From Armillaria gallica (Eukaryota > Basidiomycota > Agaricomycetes > Agaricales > Physalacriaceae), in NCBI GenBank assembly GCA_037576215.1, contig JBANDB010000018.1:1426001-1490000 (forward strand): a stretch of 64,000 bases of DNA. Direction: 5' to 3'. Both the position numbers and the translations under genes were made by a program. Positions 11,779 through 21,984 of this stretch are shown here, in pieces; within the stretch, counting starts at the first letter, position 1; each line of letters opens with the position of its first letter. A model generated the notes under the pieces. The model worked only from the letters and a program-made list of their open reading frames with translations. It had not been told where the DNA came from and made no database searches.

Positions 11779-13213
11779 ATGGTACCACTCCTTCCTCTTG
11801 TACTGTCTCTCGTCGCTGTAGCTCTTGCGAGCCCTGTTCATCACCCGCCTGGGGAGCCACAGCCACAATCATGCTTCCCTGCTCTCGGGTTTGAGATGCC
11901 AGATGACACACCTGAATCTATAGATAACTGGTGGTGTCCGTACGAATCAGACTACGCGTTCGTAGGATTCAGCTACGAGGTCACTGCATGTATGGCTCTC
12001 TCCTCTGATCGTCACGCCCTTTTCTCATCGTCGATCTAGGTCAGAGTCTCAAGCAACTTCGACGCGAATTCAAGGACATACGCGATAGATTCAATGGTCG
12101 ATATGTTCGTATGTACGGCGCTTGCGACCGAGACGGCTTCTAGTATGTTCTTCTCCCATCTTTTGTTATCTCTCGTAATTAAGGTCTCACCCATAGCGAC
12201 GACATCATCACTGCAGCATGGGAAGCCAACCTTGGCGTTCACGCTCTTGTTTGGGTAAGCCCCTTCAATCATCCTCCGAGTCGTACGCTCATCCTTCCTT
12301 CTTCCCAGTTCGGTTTCGACGGCTCCGATATCTGGATCTCCCGACGCGACACGCTCCTCGCCGCTCTACATGCCAACCCGAAAGCGCCTTTCGTCACTCG
12401 CGTCCTTCAATTCGGGTCTGAGCCTCTTTTCGACAATGTGCTGGATCCAGATGATCTAGCGGAGCAGGTCTGGGAAGCCAAGGCCAATCTGTCGAGTCTG
12501 GGGATTCCGGTGACGATTTCTGACATGGCCTATGGGTATCAGGTAAGGAGTTGTCGGTGACTGTTTTGTTCGTTAAATGACAAGACTCGTTTAGGAACGC
12601 GGGGGTGCCCAGTCTGTTTTGGACGCTATCGATCTGATTGACGCGCATATGCTACCGTTCTTCTCACAGCAAGCTTCGACAGGTTCGTTGTTCAGTGTCT
12701 TAAGACATTACTCGGCTAATCGTGGTGACTAGCCAACAATTCATGGCCCATCGTTCTTACCGATTTGGACTGGTAACGGCATTCATCTTTCGCCCATTGG
12801 TCTATATTTATGTCTCTCCCTAGGTTCCTTGACAATGGTGAAGGAAAGAAGATATACCTAAGCGAGGTTCGTCTGTTCTGTTAGTGGTCGTCCATATGCC
12901 AATCGACCTTCACTATAGAACGGATGGCCATCTGTTACTTCCCCAGGCGTGCAGCCCAATAGCCCGTATGCGGTATCAGATATACCCAATGAACACGTAC
13001 GTCGTCCGTGACTATCTCTCATACCAATTCTAATCGCATTTTTAGGACTATTACGTGCTGCTGGATTCGAAATGCGAATTCTTCAAGACCGTAGCTGGGG
13101 GAGGCGTAGGCTGGTTTGCCCACATCTATTCGGACAACCAGGAGCCTGGATATGGGATCTATAATTCTAAAGGGAAGATGAAATTCGACTTCAGTCCGAG
13201 GACGCAGTGTTAA
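11779..13213 (+). CDS. Secreted GH17-type beta-1,3-glucan hydrolase
   Basis: Likely a cell-wall glucan hydrolase of the GH17 fold. Nine exons (11779-11989, 12040-12142, 12197-12254, 12309-12542, 12595-12682, 12733-12772, 12824-12866, 12919-12996, 13046-13213) give 340 residues. The start MVPLLPLVLSLVAVALAS is a signal peptide. The body reads GFSYEVTACQSLK, RYVRMYGACDRDGFYDD, VHALVWFGFDG and RVLQFGSEPLFD. The Glu of FGSE (about 162) fits the acid/base. LSENGWPSVTS carries the expected nucleophile (about Glu259) in the family's NGWPS signature, split by an intron right after the Glu. It ends GWFAHIYSDNQEPGYGIY and a Cys before TAA 13211-13213. Substrate is inferred from the family; no carbohydrate-binding domain or GPI signal is seen. 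Confidence 0.88.
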
Positions 13214-13551
13214 TTGAGTCGTCAGTGGTGTTATTGAGCCTCATGTAATATACTGTAATTTATAGACGTAGATACTTGTGTACATAATAATGATGCTAAC
13301 CGATAACTATGCCTGAAGCATTGGTCTTGTCAGCTAATTGGTAAATCACGATTCACATTGCGGCAGAGGGTTGACACAAGGTGTGATTGACGGTTCTAGC
13401 TTGGTTCTAGCCATTCAAGACAAAATCCGACAGTAGACACGGAGGGAAGATGGTGTAATGCTTCGAGATTTTAAAACTAAATTTTCGAAAGCTAGATACC
13501 AGTTCCTGACTCAAAACATATTCAGGTAATATGTTGCATGGTGAGTGCACC

Positions 13552-13633
13552 GGCCGACTAGCTCAGTTGGTTAGAGCGTCGTGCTAATAATATCTTAACG
13601 CGAAGGTCTTGGGTTCGATCCCCACGTTGGCCA
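13552..13633 (+). tRNA. tRNA-Ile (anticodon AAT) with 8-nt intron
   Basis: Cloverleaf fits: acceptor GGCCGAC with GTTGGCC (one G-T pair) and discriminator A at 13633. The D arm is GCTC AGTTGGTTA GAGC and the anticodon stem is TCGTG with CGCGA. The T arm is TTGGG TTCGATC CCCAC. The anticodon loop would be 15 bases, so an intron of about 8 bases (ATATCTTA) directly after position 37 is inferred, leaving CTAATAA with anticodon AAT. The outermost T-stem pair is T-C, a small defect. A-box and B-box (GGTTCGATCCC) are intact. It lies 80 bases from a MITE. Confidence 0.85.
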
Positions 13634-13704
13634 AAAGCCCGATGCAAAATTCCTTTTGCTCTGTTCGAATGTAAGTGGGCAATCGTTATTGTAACGAGTT
13701 ACGA

Positions 13705-13712
13705 GTGAGAAT
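13705..13712. repeat. Target-site duplication of the hAT MITE, left copy
   Basis: GTGAGAAT directly precedes the left inverted repeat and is repeated exactly at 14135-14142 after the right one. Confidence 0.85.
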
Positions 13713-14134
13713 TAGGGTTGCGCACGAAACCTCCAGGGGGTGTAAGTAACCGTTTGTTACCGACCCCTCCCCAGGGGGTGGTTTTGCTACGGTAAGTTAC
13801 TGTAACTTACCTTATCACGTGCATTTTCACATGACTGACGCGCCGCAATTGCCGAATTTTTTCAAAACCTTTCCCTTTGTGTCTTTATACATTTTCTTGC
13901 TGTAATGAGGATTAATTCAGCTGTAAAGACCACTCATCTGTAAATATACAATACAACTTGAAACATGCATATAATAGTACTGAATTCTTCTGCCCAAATA
14001 CCTGTCACATGACAGGTAAGTTACCTCAACGAAAACCCCTCCGGCGAAGGGGTGTAAGTTACCAGTAACTTACCGGTAACTTACCGGGAATAAACCTAGG
14101 TGTATCAAAACCTAGGGTTTCGTGCGCAACCCTA
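13713..14134. mobile_element. Non-autonomous hAT-type element (MITE), 422 bp
   Basis: Terminal inverted repeats TAGGGTTGCGCACGAAACC (left, from 13713) and its complement ending CAACCCTA (right, to 14134) are perfect over 19 bases. The 8-base sequence GTGAGAAT flanks both sides (13705-13712 and 14135-14142) as a target-site duplication. An 8-bp duplication with TA(G)GGG-type ends is characteristic of the hAT superfamily. There is no transposase frame. The subterminal regions carry many copies of GTAAGTTAC/GTAACTTAC, including a perfect 21-base palindrome at 13791-13811, plausibly transposase-binding sites. The perfect ends and duplication suggest fairly recent insertion. Confidence 0.88.
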
Positions 14135-14142
14135 GTGAGAAT
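14135..14142. repeat. Target-site duplication of the hAT MITE, right copy
   Basis: GTGAGAAT, identical to 13705-13712, directly follows the right inverted repeat. Confidence 0.85.
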
Positions 14143-14686
14143 CACAATGGGAATTTTTCTCTTGTTCCTAGTCCACAGTTGTTAGCATTATCATCGTGCT
14201 ATTGTCGTATGTAGGGAGTAATAATTATCCCCCCCGGGTGCTTGTCCCTGTGCATGCATTTTTTATTATTACTGATATTCGCTACAAAACTTAGACTACA
14301 AATACGTGCTGCCCAACTAGTTAAGCTTTGCAGTTTGCGGCAGGAAAATGTGTCCTGGCTGTCCTTCTGAGGCTTGGAATAGCATCCGCGTCTCGAAATC
14401 CCAGAACCGTCACTTTCATGTGGTTAGTCGGCGGGAGTGCGTGAATGGCTACGTTCTATGTCGACAATCAGTCATCTGCAGTTGTCGACATTCCGCTCAG
14501 CCTTTTTAAGCGGAGACCCTGTTCGACTAGACCTGACATCCCTTTGGGTGTACCCTTGCCGCCTATCTGATTATTGTTGAGAGTCGCACATGCACCCATA
14601 TATCCCCTGCTGCACCATTAAACATCGTCAATTAGTCACCAGAATAAATATCAAAATCCACCGTGTCTACAAATACTGGACAGCCG
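14143..14686. other. Intergenic between MITE and coronin 3' end
   Basis: No coding signal. The stretch is AT-rich with a C-run at 14230-14236 and would contain the coronin 3' untranslated region and terminator. Confidence 0.4.
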
Positions 14687-16445
14687 TTACACGTTCAACA
14701 ACGCTTCCGCCGCCCTTTTCGCATTTGCCTTCGTAGCCTCCAACTGAAGCTCTAGGTTACGAATCTTCTCCCTCGCCTCACGAAGCTCAGCTTTGAGTTG
14801 GGCGTTGTCGGGCTGTGGGTAGGAATTGTCAGCGGTTGAAAGCAAGAGGTGAAGAAAGAAGTTACTCACGTCATCTACAGGGGACGCAGATTTGGCAGGA
14901 GCGGGTGTAGATTCTTTCCTCGTCAAAGGAGGAGGCGTGGTCTCCTTCCGCACTGGAGAAGGCTCCGGTTGAGAGTACGATCTGGATCCCGACATCGGTG
15001 GCGCTGTCGGGGTGGATGCAGAAGCAGGCTGCGAGAACGACACAGCAATCGATGCTGGCGCAGGGACGGGCGCCGATGCTGTCTTTGTCGGCGCAGGACT
15101 CGCGCCTCCCGAACTTGTCACCGTCTTGCCCGTATCGAGATTAACCAACTTCCTCGTCACCTCTCCCCGTCCGGAGAAGTACTCGCCCGCAGTCAAAGAT
15201 GGTTCTTTGGCTGGCGCTGGGGGGTAGATGTCGGATTGGAAGGAGTCAGCCTTGCGGGGGACGATGAATGCGATGGGCTCGATAGATGATCCATGGACCT
15301 TGTAGGCCCGTGCGATTTCGCATTCGCTGATGTTGAGGGCTCGTCGGGGGAGGAAACACATGCCTCGTTGGGGGTCGGAGGATTTGTATTCGGATAGGGC
15401 GTATAGGGAGGAAGATTCGTATTCGTAGTAGCGGATGTTACCGTCTCCTTTACCAGCTACAGAGATATGAGCAAAGGAAGACAAAACATAATTCGAGTTG
15501 CTCACCAAGGAAGAGGATATTGTTATCAGACCAAAATGGCATGACGACACCGGCGCTCTGGTCTAGAGCAGTCGTCTTCTCGTTCGCGAGACCCTGGCCG
15601 ACATCCCATATACCGACTTGCCGCTCGCTCATTTTGCTGAACCCGGTCGTGGCTATCTTGCCTAGATCTCCCATCCACGTAACCCTCGTGCCCTTGATGC
15701 CGCCATGACCATCCACGGCCCTGACCGCGTCGCCACCCGCCCGAGAGTCAAACAATCTTAGTTTGCGATCTCTGCACGTCGTGGCCAGCAGTATTCCCGT
15801 GGGGCTGAACGCGATGCTCTGGATAGTATCCGTGTGTCCGGATAGAACGAGCTGCGGATCCTCTGTCCTCGCGAGGTCCCAGAGCTTGACGAGGTGCTCG
15901 CCCGACGCGCTCGCGAGTACGTTCTCCGCGGTAGGGTGGAAGAGGACTTGGCCTACTTTACGGGGACTGGCGTCTATCCTCCATACGGGGTCAAAATCTT
16001 TCGGTACCCATCCCTCGGCGCCCCAGCCCTCGAACACGTCGGGGGAGACTTTCCAAATCATGACTTTGCCGTCTTCGCCTGCAGAGGCGACGAGAGAGTC
16101 GTCGTGGGGCGACCATTCGGTGTCTAGGACGGGGGCTGTGTGTGAACGGGCGAGGGGGAGCGAGTCGGGGAGTTTGTACGGGAGAGAAGGATGTGGGACA
16201 AAAGGGGATGGAAGAGGGAGAATGGCGAATGCTCCTCCTCCAGATGCATTCCAGTTGACAGAGATGTATTCCGCGGATGCAGAGATAACGTTGGTATCCC
16301 AGGCGCTACCGGTCACCTTGACATTCTCGAAGCCGTGGTCCTTTTTTGCTGCTTGTCCAAAGACGTGACTGGAAAGATATCAACGAAATTCGGCTATATG
16401 AGAGGCAGCGCACCGGTATTTTGAGGCTCGGACGAATCGGGACAT
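14687..16445 (-). CDS. CRN1: Coronin, WD40 actin-binding protein
   Basis: Coronin binds F-actin and the Arp2/3 complex and organises cortical actin patches. Four exons (16445-16414, 16368-15506, 15456-14870, 14812-14687) give 535 residues. The start MSRFVRASKYRHVFGQAAKK is the hallmark coronin N-terminus, recovered by joining a 32-base first exon. WD repeats follow: VLDTEWSPHDDSLVASAGED, VLFHPTAENVLASASGEHLVKLWD and QSIAFSPTGILLATTCRDR. The conserved extension around FLPRRALNISECEIARAYK comes next. A Ser/Pro/Ala-rich linker leads to a C-terminal coiled coil (about 495-535, KAELREAREKIRNLELQLEA) for oligomerisation. Length and order are normal for fungal coronins. The gene diverges from GCV1, with 503 bases between starts. 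Confidence 0.95.
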
Positions 16446-16948
16446 GGTGGTTGGTGTGTTGCGAAGGTGATTGACGATAGGAGAACACTGATCGTCGATA
16501 ATAGCAGCTGTAAATAAGCCGTACAGCCATATCGGCACTCGGGCCGTATCACCCGGATGTAAAGGAAGAGTAGAGCATAATTTATTTATTATATCTGCAG
16601 GCAAATGCGAGAGCAATTTAGATGCGTCGGTCAGAAAATGTTGTCAGGGTTTTTCGCAAAGCTCATCTGTGATTTATGGAGGGTGCAATTGAAGGATGGT
16701 TTGAGGATACCCACTGCCATTGCATTGCCAGGACATCTGCATCTGGCTGGAATAAAGAAACCGTAAAACAACAAAATATGTCACGGTGAAGTAACAAAAT
16801 TCACTTACATATAAAACCGTTTTGAAGCTCGAGCCTTACAGGCGGTTCAGGATGAGCTCACAAGACCTCAGGCTGTTGCACAGCCACAATGCAATTCCCA
16901 ATCGGGTAGTGCCGAATTTGCAAATCATCCCCTTTTCCTTCCTCCACC
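16446..16948. other. Divergent promoter region, coronin / glycine cleavage T
   Basis: About 500 bases between two divergent start codons. No third gene, no repeat and no unambiguous TATA box seen; the promoters are presumably here. Confidence 0.45.
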
Positions 16949-17747
16949 ATGTTCCTCCGCTCGCTCGTCCGTCGATTCGCGACGTCCGCCACCGAGCCAG
17001 TGCGTAAATATTCTCAATGCCAAACTTATGCCATTCATCCCTACCCAGTTACGAAAAACGCCTTTGTACGACTTTCACGTCCAAAATGGCGGGAAAATGG
17101 TCCCATTTGCGGGATACTCGATGCCGCTTTCGTACGGGGATGTAGGCCAGGGTGAGTTTGCTATGCTCAGTGAAAACGTTGCTCCATCTAACCCGCCTGT
17201 TCCGGTAGTCGCCAGCCATAATCATGTCCGTAGCAGCGTTGGGCTGTTTGACGTCGGCCACATGGTTCAATCCAACTTTCGCGGACCCACTGCGCAGCCG
17301 TTCCTCGAATGGCTCACACCTTCACCACTAGGCGCTTTATCTCCGTACTCCTCAACGCTCTCTGTTCTGCTCAACCAGAACGGAGGAATCATCGATGACA
17401 CGATAATAACCAAACATGCGGAGGATGCTTTCTATGTGGTTACTAATGCTGGGAGGAGAGAACGCGATTTGGGCTGGTTTTCGGAGAAGATAGATGAGTG
17501 GAATAGTGGGGAGAGAGCCAAGAAGGACGGGCCGGTGGAAATGGAGGTGCTGGATGGATGGGGATTGGTAGCTTTGCAGGGTATACTTTTTCTTTCCTGT
17601 CCTCTGCTCTAGCTCATACTTTTCATAGGTCCTCTCGCGGCCACATACCTTCAATCTCTCACTTCCTTCGACCTCCGTACCCTAACATTCGGCAAGTCTG
17701 CATGGATTCCCATCGACGGAGGGTACACCCTACACGTTGCCCGTGGC

Positions 17748-17778
<31 letters not shown>

Positions 17779-18284
17779 CCATCCCGCCTCAAAGCACAGA
17801 GGAAGTCGTCCAAGACCTTCTCTCCCGCGACCCTGTCCAGCTGACGGGACTAGGCGCCCGAGACTCACTGAGGTTGGAAGCGGGTATGTGTCTATACGGC
17901 CAAGATTTGGACGAAGAGACTACACCGCTCGAGGCTGGTCTGGGATGGGTCGTTGGAAAGGAGAGGAAAGCTGCTGGAGGGTTCATCGGTTTTGAGGGTG
18001 CTCTGAAGACGCCGACGCGTCGGCGCGTCGGTTTGGAGGTAGAGGGTGCACCGGCGAGACAAGGTGCGAAGATATATTCGCCTGGCACGGATGTCCTTCT
18101 TGGGGCGGTTACTTCTGGGATTCCGTCGCCTACGCTGGGTAGGAATATTGCAATGGGGTATGTTAGTGTTGAAGACGGGAAGCACAAGAAGGGCGCCCAG
18201 GTCGAAATAGAGGTGAGAGGCAAAAGAAGGCAGGCAAAGGTCGTAGGCATGCCTTTCGTGCCAACGGGATACTGGAGAGGGTGA
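16949..18284 (+). CDS. GCV1: Aminomethyltransferase, glycine cleavage system T protein, mitochondrial
   Basis: Transfers the methylene carbon from the lipoyl-bound aminomethyl group on H protein to tetrahydrofolate, releasing ammonia. Four exons (16949-16999, 17049-17151, 17209-17580, 17629-18284) give 393 residues. The first 17 residues, MFLRSLVRRFATSATEP, form an Arg-rich mitochondrial presequence. LRKTPLYDFHVQNGGKMVPF then opens the GCV_T domain. Family signatures include SVGLFDVGHM, RGGYTGEDGFEISIP, GLGARDSLRLEAGMCLYG and TPLEAGLGW. The C-terminal barrel has GAVTSGIPSPTLGRNIAMGYV. Nothing is missing. Transcription is divergent from coronin. Confidence 0.95.
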
Positions 18285-18481
18285 AAATGGGACAGATGAC
18301 GTAGAGGAAGATGCATTCTTCTGTCATCTTAGAGTACCTGTTGGCAAGTACACAGTTTTGTGGTGGCATTGTAATGTAGTATGTGCATCTGCAGTTGGCT
18401 GGGTCTTTCCGCAAGGCGCTCAGTGTAATGCTCCAGTGAACGGGTACCCGTCCATATTAACAAAGGAGCAAGTTATCACTA

Positions 18482-18806
18482 GTCGCGTGGGAGAGTGATA
18501 ACGGGGGAGAAAACCGTGGTGAGTCAGAGAATGACGCGTTCTATTACGCGTCGCGACCGTGCGCGTAGCAGCGGGGCATCCGAAGTCCGACCCGATTGGG
18601 ACCAAGAAAATTCTCTAGGCGCTCGTGGCGCGTCGGCGCTGCCACTTGATATATGATTCTTTGGCGGTCGCGTAGGAAAACGATAACGGGGAGGAAACGA
18701 TGATGGGAGTGGAAATGAAAGAAGCGTTTGGGGCGTGGCTAGAGAATGTCACCCTTTTATACGCGTCGGGTGGCCCGTGCGCAATTGGCGGACATCGACA
18801 CGTCCG
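18482..18806. repeat. Diverged tandem duplication downstream of GCV1
   Basis: Two similar units: 18482-18589 and 18667-18806. Both begin GTCGCGT(G/A)GGA, continue (T/C)GATAACGGGG, then GAGAATG, TA(C)ACGCGTCG, GTGCGC and GTCCG. Unit 2 carries about 35 extra bases. The spacing is about 185 bases. GC-rich MluI-like ACGCGT cores recur. No coding frame explains the conservation. Confidence 0.5.
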
Positions 18807-18978
18807 CGCGCCTTGTTGACGGGAAAAGGATACGTCATGGATTCATCACGTGTGGCGTCATCATTGTCACCCTCTGACCCGACTCCTGCGCGTCTCCTTG
18901 CTCGTGGTGTTGAGAGTGACTCGGCATGGGGTATGTAGTGAACATTTTCTCTGTGAAATGCCGTTCTATCTGGCCTAG

Positions 18979-19314
18979 TGTTGGGCCAATTAGGCCTCCG
19001 ACCTAATTCACCCTCAGGCTGCAGCTTAGCAAAAGACCCTGATTCGCATGCGCGAATCACACTACTTAGCAGAGGGATCCAGGGGCTACGCCCGCGGCCC
19101 CCGTGATCTGGAGGCTATTTAGCGCTAATAGCCCATGAAATAGGTCGAATTAGCTGCGAATCAGCATCGCTGGAATGGTATACTATATAGGTAGGGTACA
19201 TGTGCCCAGTCTATTTCGCCCTATTTCGCAGCTGAGAGCTGGTCCGTGAAAAGCCCGTTGCTAATAAGCTGCTGAATGGCAAGTGCGACTTACATCAGCC
19301 TAATTGGCACAACA
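18979..19314. mobile_element. Small terminal-inverted-repeat element, 336 bp
   Basis: Left end TGTTGGGCCAATTAGGC (18979-18995) and right end GCCTAATTGGCACAACA (19298-19314) are inverted copies with one mismatch over 17 bases. No transposase is encoded and no clear target-site duplication flanks it (left flank CTAG, right flank GTAC). The ends TGTTG...CAACA also resemble LTR termini, but the long inversion favours a MITE-like element. Superfamily not assigned. Confidence 0.55.
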
Positions 19315-19329
19315 GTACGTTTGGTGGAT

Positions 19330-19368
19330 CACAAGCTCGACGCGAGGAACGAACGGCTCGAGCTTGTG
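19330..19368. repeat. Inverted repeat (hairpin), 11-bp stem
   Basis: CACAAGCTCGA at 19330-19340 and TCGAGCTTGTG at 19358-19368 are perfect complements around a 17-base loop. It sits 16 bases outside the inverted-repeat element ending at 19314. Confidence 0.6.
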
Positions 19369-19446
19369 CCGGGCCAAGCTATAAACCGAGTATAGTGGCT
19401 CCCTTTGTTTTGATTTAATTGTACAATTTGCTCGCCGTGCTCCGCG

Positions 19447-19473
19447 GGATCGAGCAGTAGCTACGCTCGATCC
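19447..19473. repeat. Inverted repeat (hairpin), 9-bp stem
   Basis: GGATCGAGC at 19447-19455 and GCTCGATCC at 19465-19473 pair perfectly around a 9-base loop. It shares the CGAGC core with the hairpin at 19330-19368. Confidence 0.5.
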
Positions 19474-19998
19474 TCTTCCTCTTCCTCATATTGCAGGCCT
19501 CGTAATTTCGCGACCCTCCCACCTGCACCCGTGATATTGGATAGTTGTTCGGGTTCGTTTGTCTGCCGCATCACGCATTCCGCGGTTGGCCAGTCGAGAA
19601 CCTCCCGAACACCTGGGTCTCCCGCTTTCTCAGTTGGTGACGCTTGGTCACCCTTCCCAACTTCCCTCTCTTTCGGAAGTTGTCTCCTTCACAAGCGGGA
19701 TACTCACCTCCCAAACCCCCAAGATACTTTGTATCTGGGTTTTCGCAGATTCAGTTCATCTATCCAGTTTCACGATCATCTTTCCATTGATCCTATATAT
19801 CAGATACATACATACATGGTCTTAGCTTGGCTGCCTACTTATCATTGTCGAAATTATTGTCTTGCTGTCCCTTCGTGTTGCACTGACAAAAGTCAACTTT
19901 CCAGTTCTCTCGTTAGAAATACGTGGTTATCGGATCTGGTACTTCTACTATGCTGAACCTCATCCTAGTACATTTTAATATTTACCACCAATGGCTCC

Positions 19999-21636
19999 CT
20001 ATACCGCTGCTGTTGCCAGACAATCTACCTGCTCACCGCGCCATCCACTTTCGTTGAAGACACGTATCTTCAGTCCCTCGCTCTTCAGCTCCTTCATCTG
20101 CTTGAATTCGTCACTCCCAAACGTCCAAAAGTCGATACCTTGATTTTCGCCATTGCTTTTTGCGATGACCCGAACGCGCCGCAGGGCCGCTGAACGATAC
20201 CTCGATGCTACCATGTCCACAAAGTCGCAATTCAGGAAGCTGTAGAATACCATCGAGCCTGACGCTTCATCGGCAACCTCGATCGTTAGATCAGTGAGAA
20301 GGGGCACAATATCATATCGCGCAGAATCTTCTGAGACTCTTCCCTTCGCAGCCAATCCTTCGGCCAAACCAGAGAGGAAGGTCGTAGTATACATGCCAAA
20401 ACCATGCCGCATAACTACTTCCAACTTCGTCAGGCATGGCGTCAAATCTAGAACATCCCTCCAACACGGAGTCCCCCGATATCCAAGCGAGATGTTTCTC
20501 AGTGTCAGACTCGTCAGAGAACAGTTGGACCTGACAATGAGTTCGCATAGTGCAATTAGTGGTGCCGTATTCGTATATTTTCCTTTTGGAGCCTCCATCT
20601 TCACTGCCTTCAGCTCGGGGAGTAAAACGCTTCGAAGCAACGTGGGATCATATGACGACAGTTCTTCCAGCGATTCATGAACAAAAGGGGGTGCTACGAC
20701 TGGGTGCACGGTAACGAGGTGTCCAGGAAACCAGCTATAATATCCAGCATGGAATTTGAGGAGACGAGGAGATTTCTTGAGGATATTCAGGAAGTATTCG
20801 GCGGTGCTTACACCCTGCGCTCGAGGATAGCTGTCATCGATGTAGGACCTGAGCTGTGAGAAAGGTAACGAAATCCGCATCTCCCCAGTCTGACCATTCA
20901 ACTCCACCGACTTCAGGCTGGGAGCGGTCTCAAACGTCATAATGAGCCCTTGACCAAGTACACTAGACAGCCGAATGCTCAAAAATTCAAGGTTGTCCAG
21001 TTTCCCTCGTACGGCTCCGAGCGCGGACATAAGCTGCGGGTTTGGATAGTCAACTTCAAAGCTTCTCCAGCGAGGCGATTCTTCTATCACAATAGACAGG
21101 AGAGCGATAACGACGTTGTCTAGGTCACCAATTCGGATATGGAGAGGACCATCTCGACAATGTGAGAACACCAAGCGCAGCAACGCCTCGGGATCCCGTG
21201 GAGCCACCTCGCATGAAATGTTCATATTGTTCCACATTTCCGGGCAACACCCGATTGCCACCGCGCGCCACTCAGAGCAAACTTTGGATAGGGCCCATGG
21301 CCCATCCATGAGGCAAGAGTCGAATACATCATAGAACGAGGTAGTGGACAATGCAAAGATTTTGGAGAGAATTTCAGCGGGAAGGTGGCGAACAGGGGAC
21401 ATGACACGGCGGTGATTTTCCTGAACGTTGAGAAGCCGGTGGCGTTCATACTCGAGATGCTCCATGATAATGTCGATTTCGTGCAGGGCGTTTTCGACCT
21501 TGCCCCGTGAGGCGCGTAGAATTCCGTACTGATGCGGGCTGGGATGGTCATTCGTCCCTAGGAGCGTTGCTACTGTAAGGGTTGTCTCGTCGAGTGCCGA
21601 GTGCAGCAACTTAAAGCTTTCTTTGAAAGAGGACAA
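19999..21636 (-). CDS. F-box protein with LRR-like C-terminal region
   Basis: Substrate adaptor of SCF-type ubiquitin ligase by family. The gene is a single exon of 546 codons (545 residues), unusual among its intron-rich neighbours but common for Agaricomycete F-box paralogues. The N-terminus holds a predicted helical stretch (EIDIIMEHLEYERHRLL) typical of these proteins. The F-box itself reads MSPVRHLPAEILSKIFALST, then a WALSKVCSEWRAVAIGCPEMW-like tail, about residues 80-140. The remainder is a Leu-rich repeat-like region of irregular strands (LDNLEFLSIRLSSVL, SLTSLTLRNISLG). No target can be named. Confidence 0.85.
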   Translation of the reverse strand: MSSFKESFKLLHSALDETTLTVATLLGTNDHPSPHQYGILRASRGKVENALHEIDIIMEHLEYERHRLLNVQENHRRVMSPVRHLPAEILSKIFALSTTSFYDVFDSCLMDGPWALSKVCSEWRAVAIGCCPEMWNNMNISCEVAPRDPEALLRLVFSHCRDGPLHIRIGDLDNVVIALLSIVIEESPRWRSFEVDYPNPQLMSALGAVRGKLDNLEFLSIRLSSVLGQGLIMTFETAPSLKSVELNGQTGEMRISLPFSQLRSYIDDSYPRAQGVSTAEYFLNILKKSPRLLKFHAGYYSWFPGHLVTVHPVVAPPFVHESLEELSSYDPTLLRSVLLPELKAVKMEAPKGKYTNTAPLIALCELIVRSNCSLTSLTLRNISLGYRGTPCWRDVLDLTPCLTKLEVVMRHGFGMYTTTFLSGLAEGLAAKGRVSEDSARYDIVPLLTDLTIEVADEASGSMVFYSFLNCDFVDMVASRYRSAALRRVRVIAKSNGENQGIDFWTFGSDEFKQMKELKSEGLKIRVFNESGWRGEQVDCLATAAV

Positions 21637-21984
21637 GACAGGATGACTGCATTGTGCGCAGGAAATCTAGAAATCGCGTCGTGAGAATTTTTCAGAAACA
21701 AATTTAATGTCTCTTACATTAGGCGAGGACATATATCCTACACAAAGACCGATGATTCGGATGGTGGACTTGGTTGATGGAGTATAGCTTGAGAGCAGGT
21801 GTGGAGGAGCAGGAGTCGCGTGTAAAACCGCACTGGACCACTGTGGTCTACTGCTTTTGTGGTTGATTGAACGTTGGGGTAGAGGACAAAGTAGCCACTG
21901 TGATTCGGTCTTTGCAACTTGCTTTTCAGGGTGGCTGTGCCATTTGATCTCCTTTCCTTTTTGGGGCATCATCATGTGACTTAT

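Noticed and set aside
14849..15289. Plus-strand 146-codon Arg-rich frame
   Set aside because: Shadow of the Ser/Pro/Ala-rich linker of coronin on the other strand.
15763..16368. Plus-strand 201-codon frame
   Set aside because: Antisense to the coronin WD40 region, which has clear family motifs.
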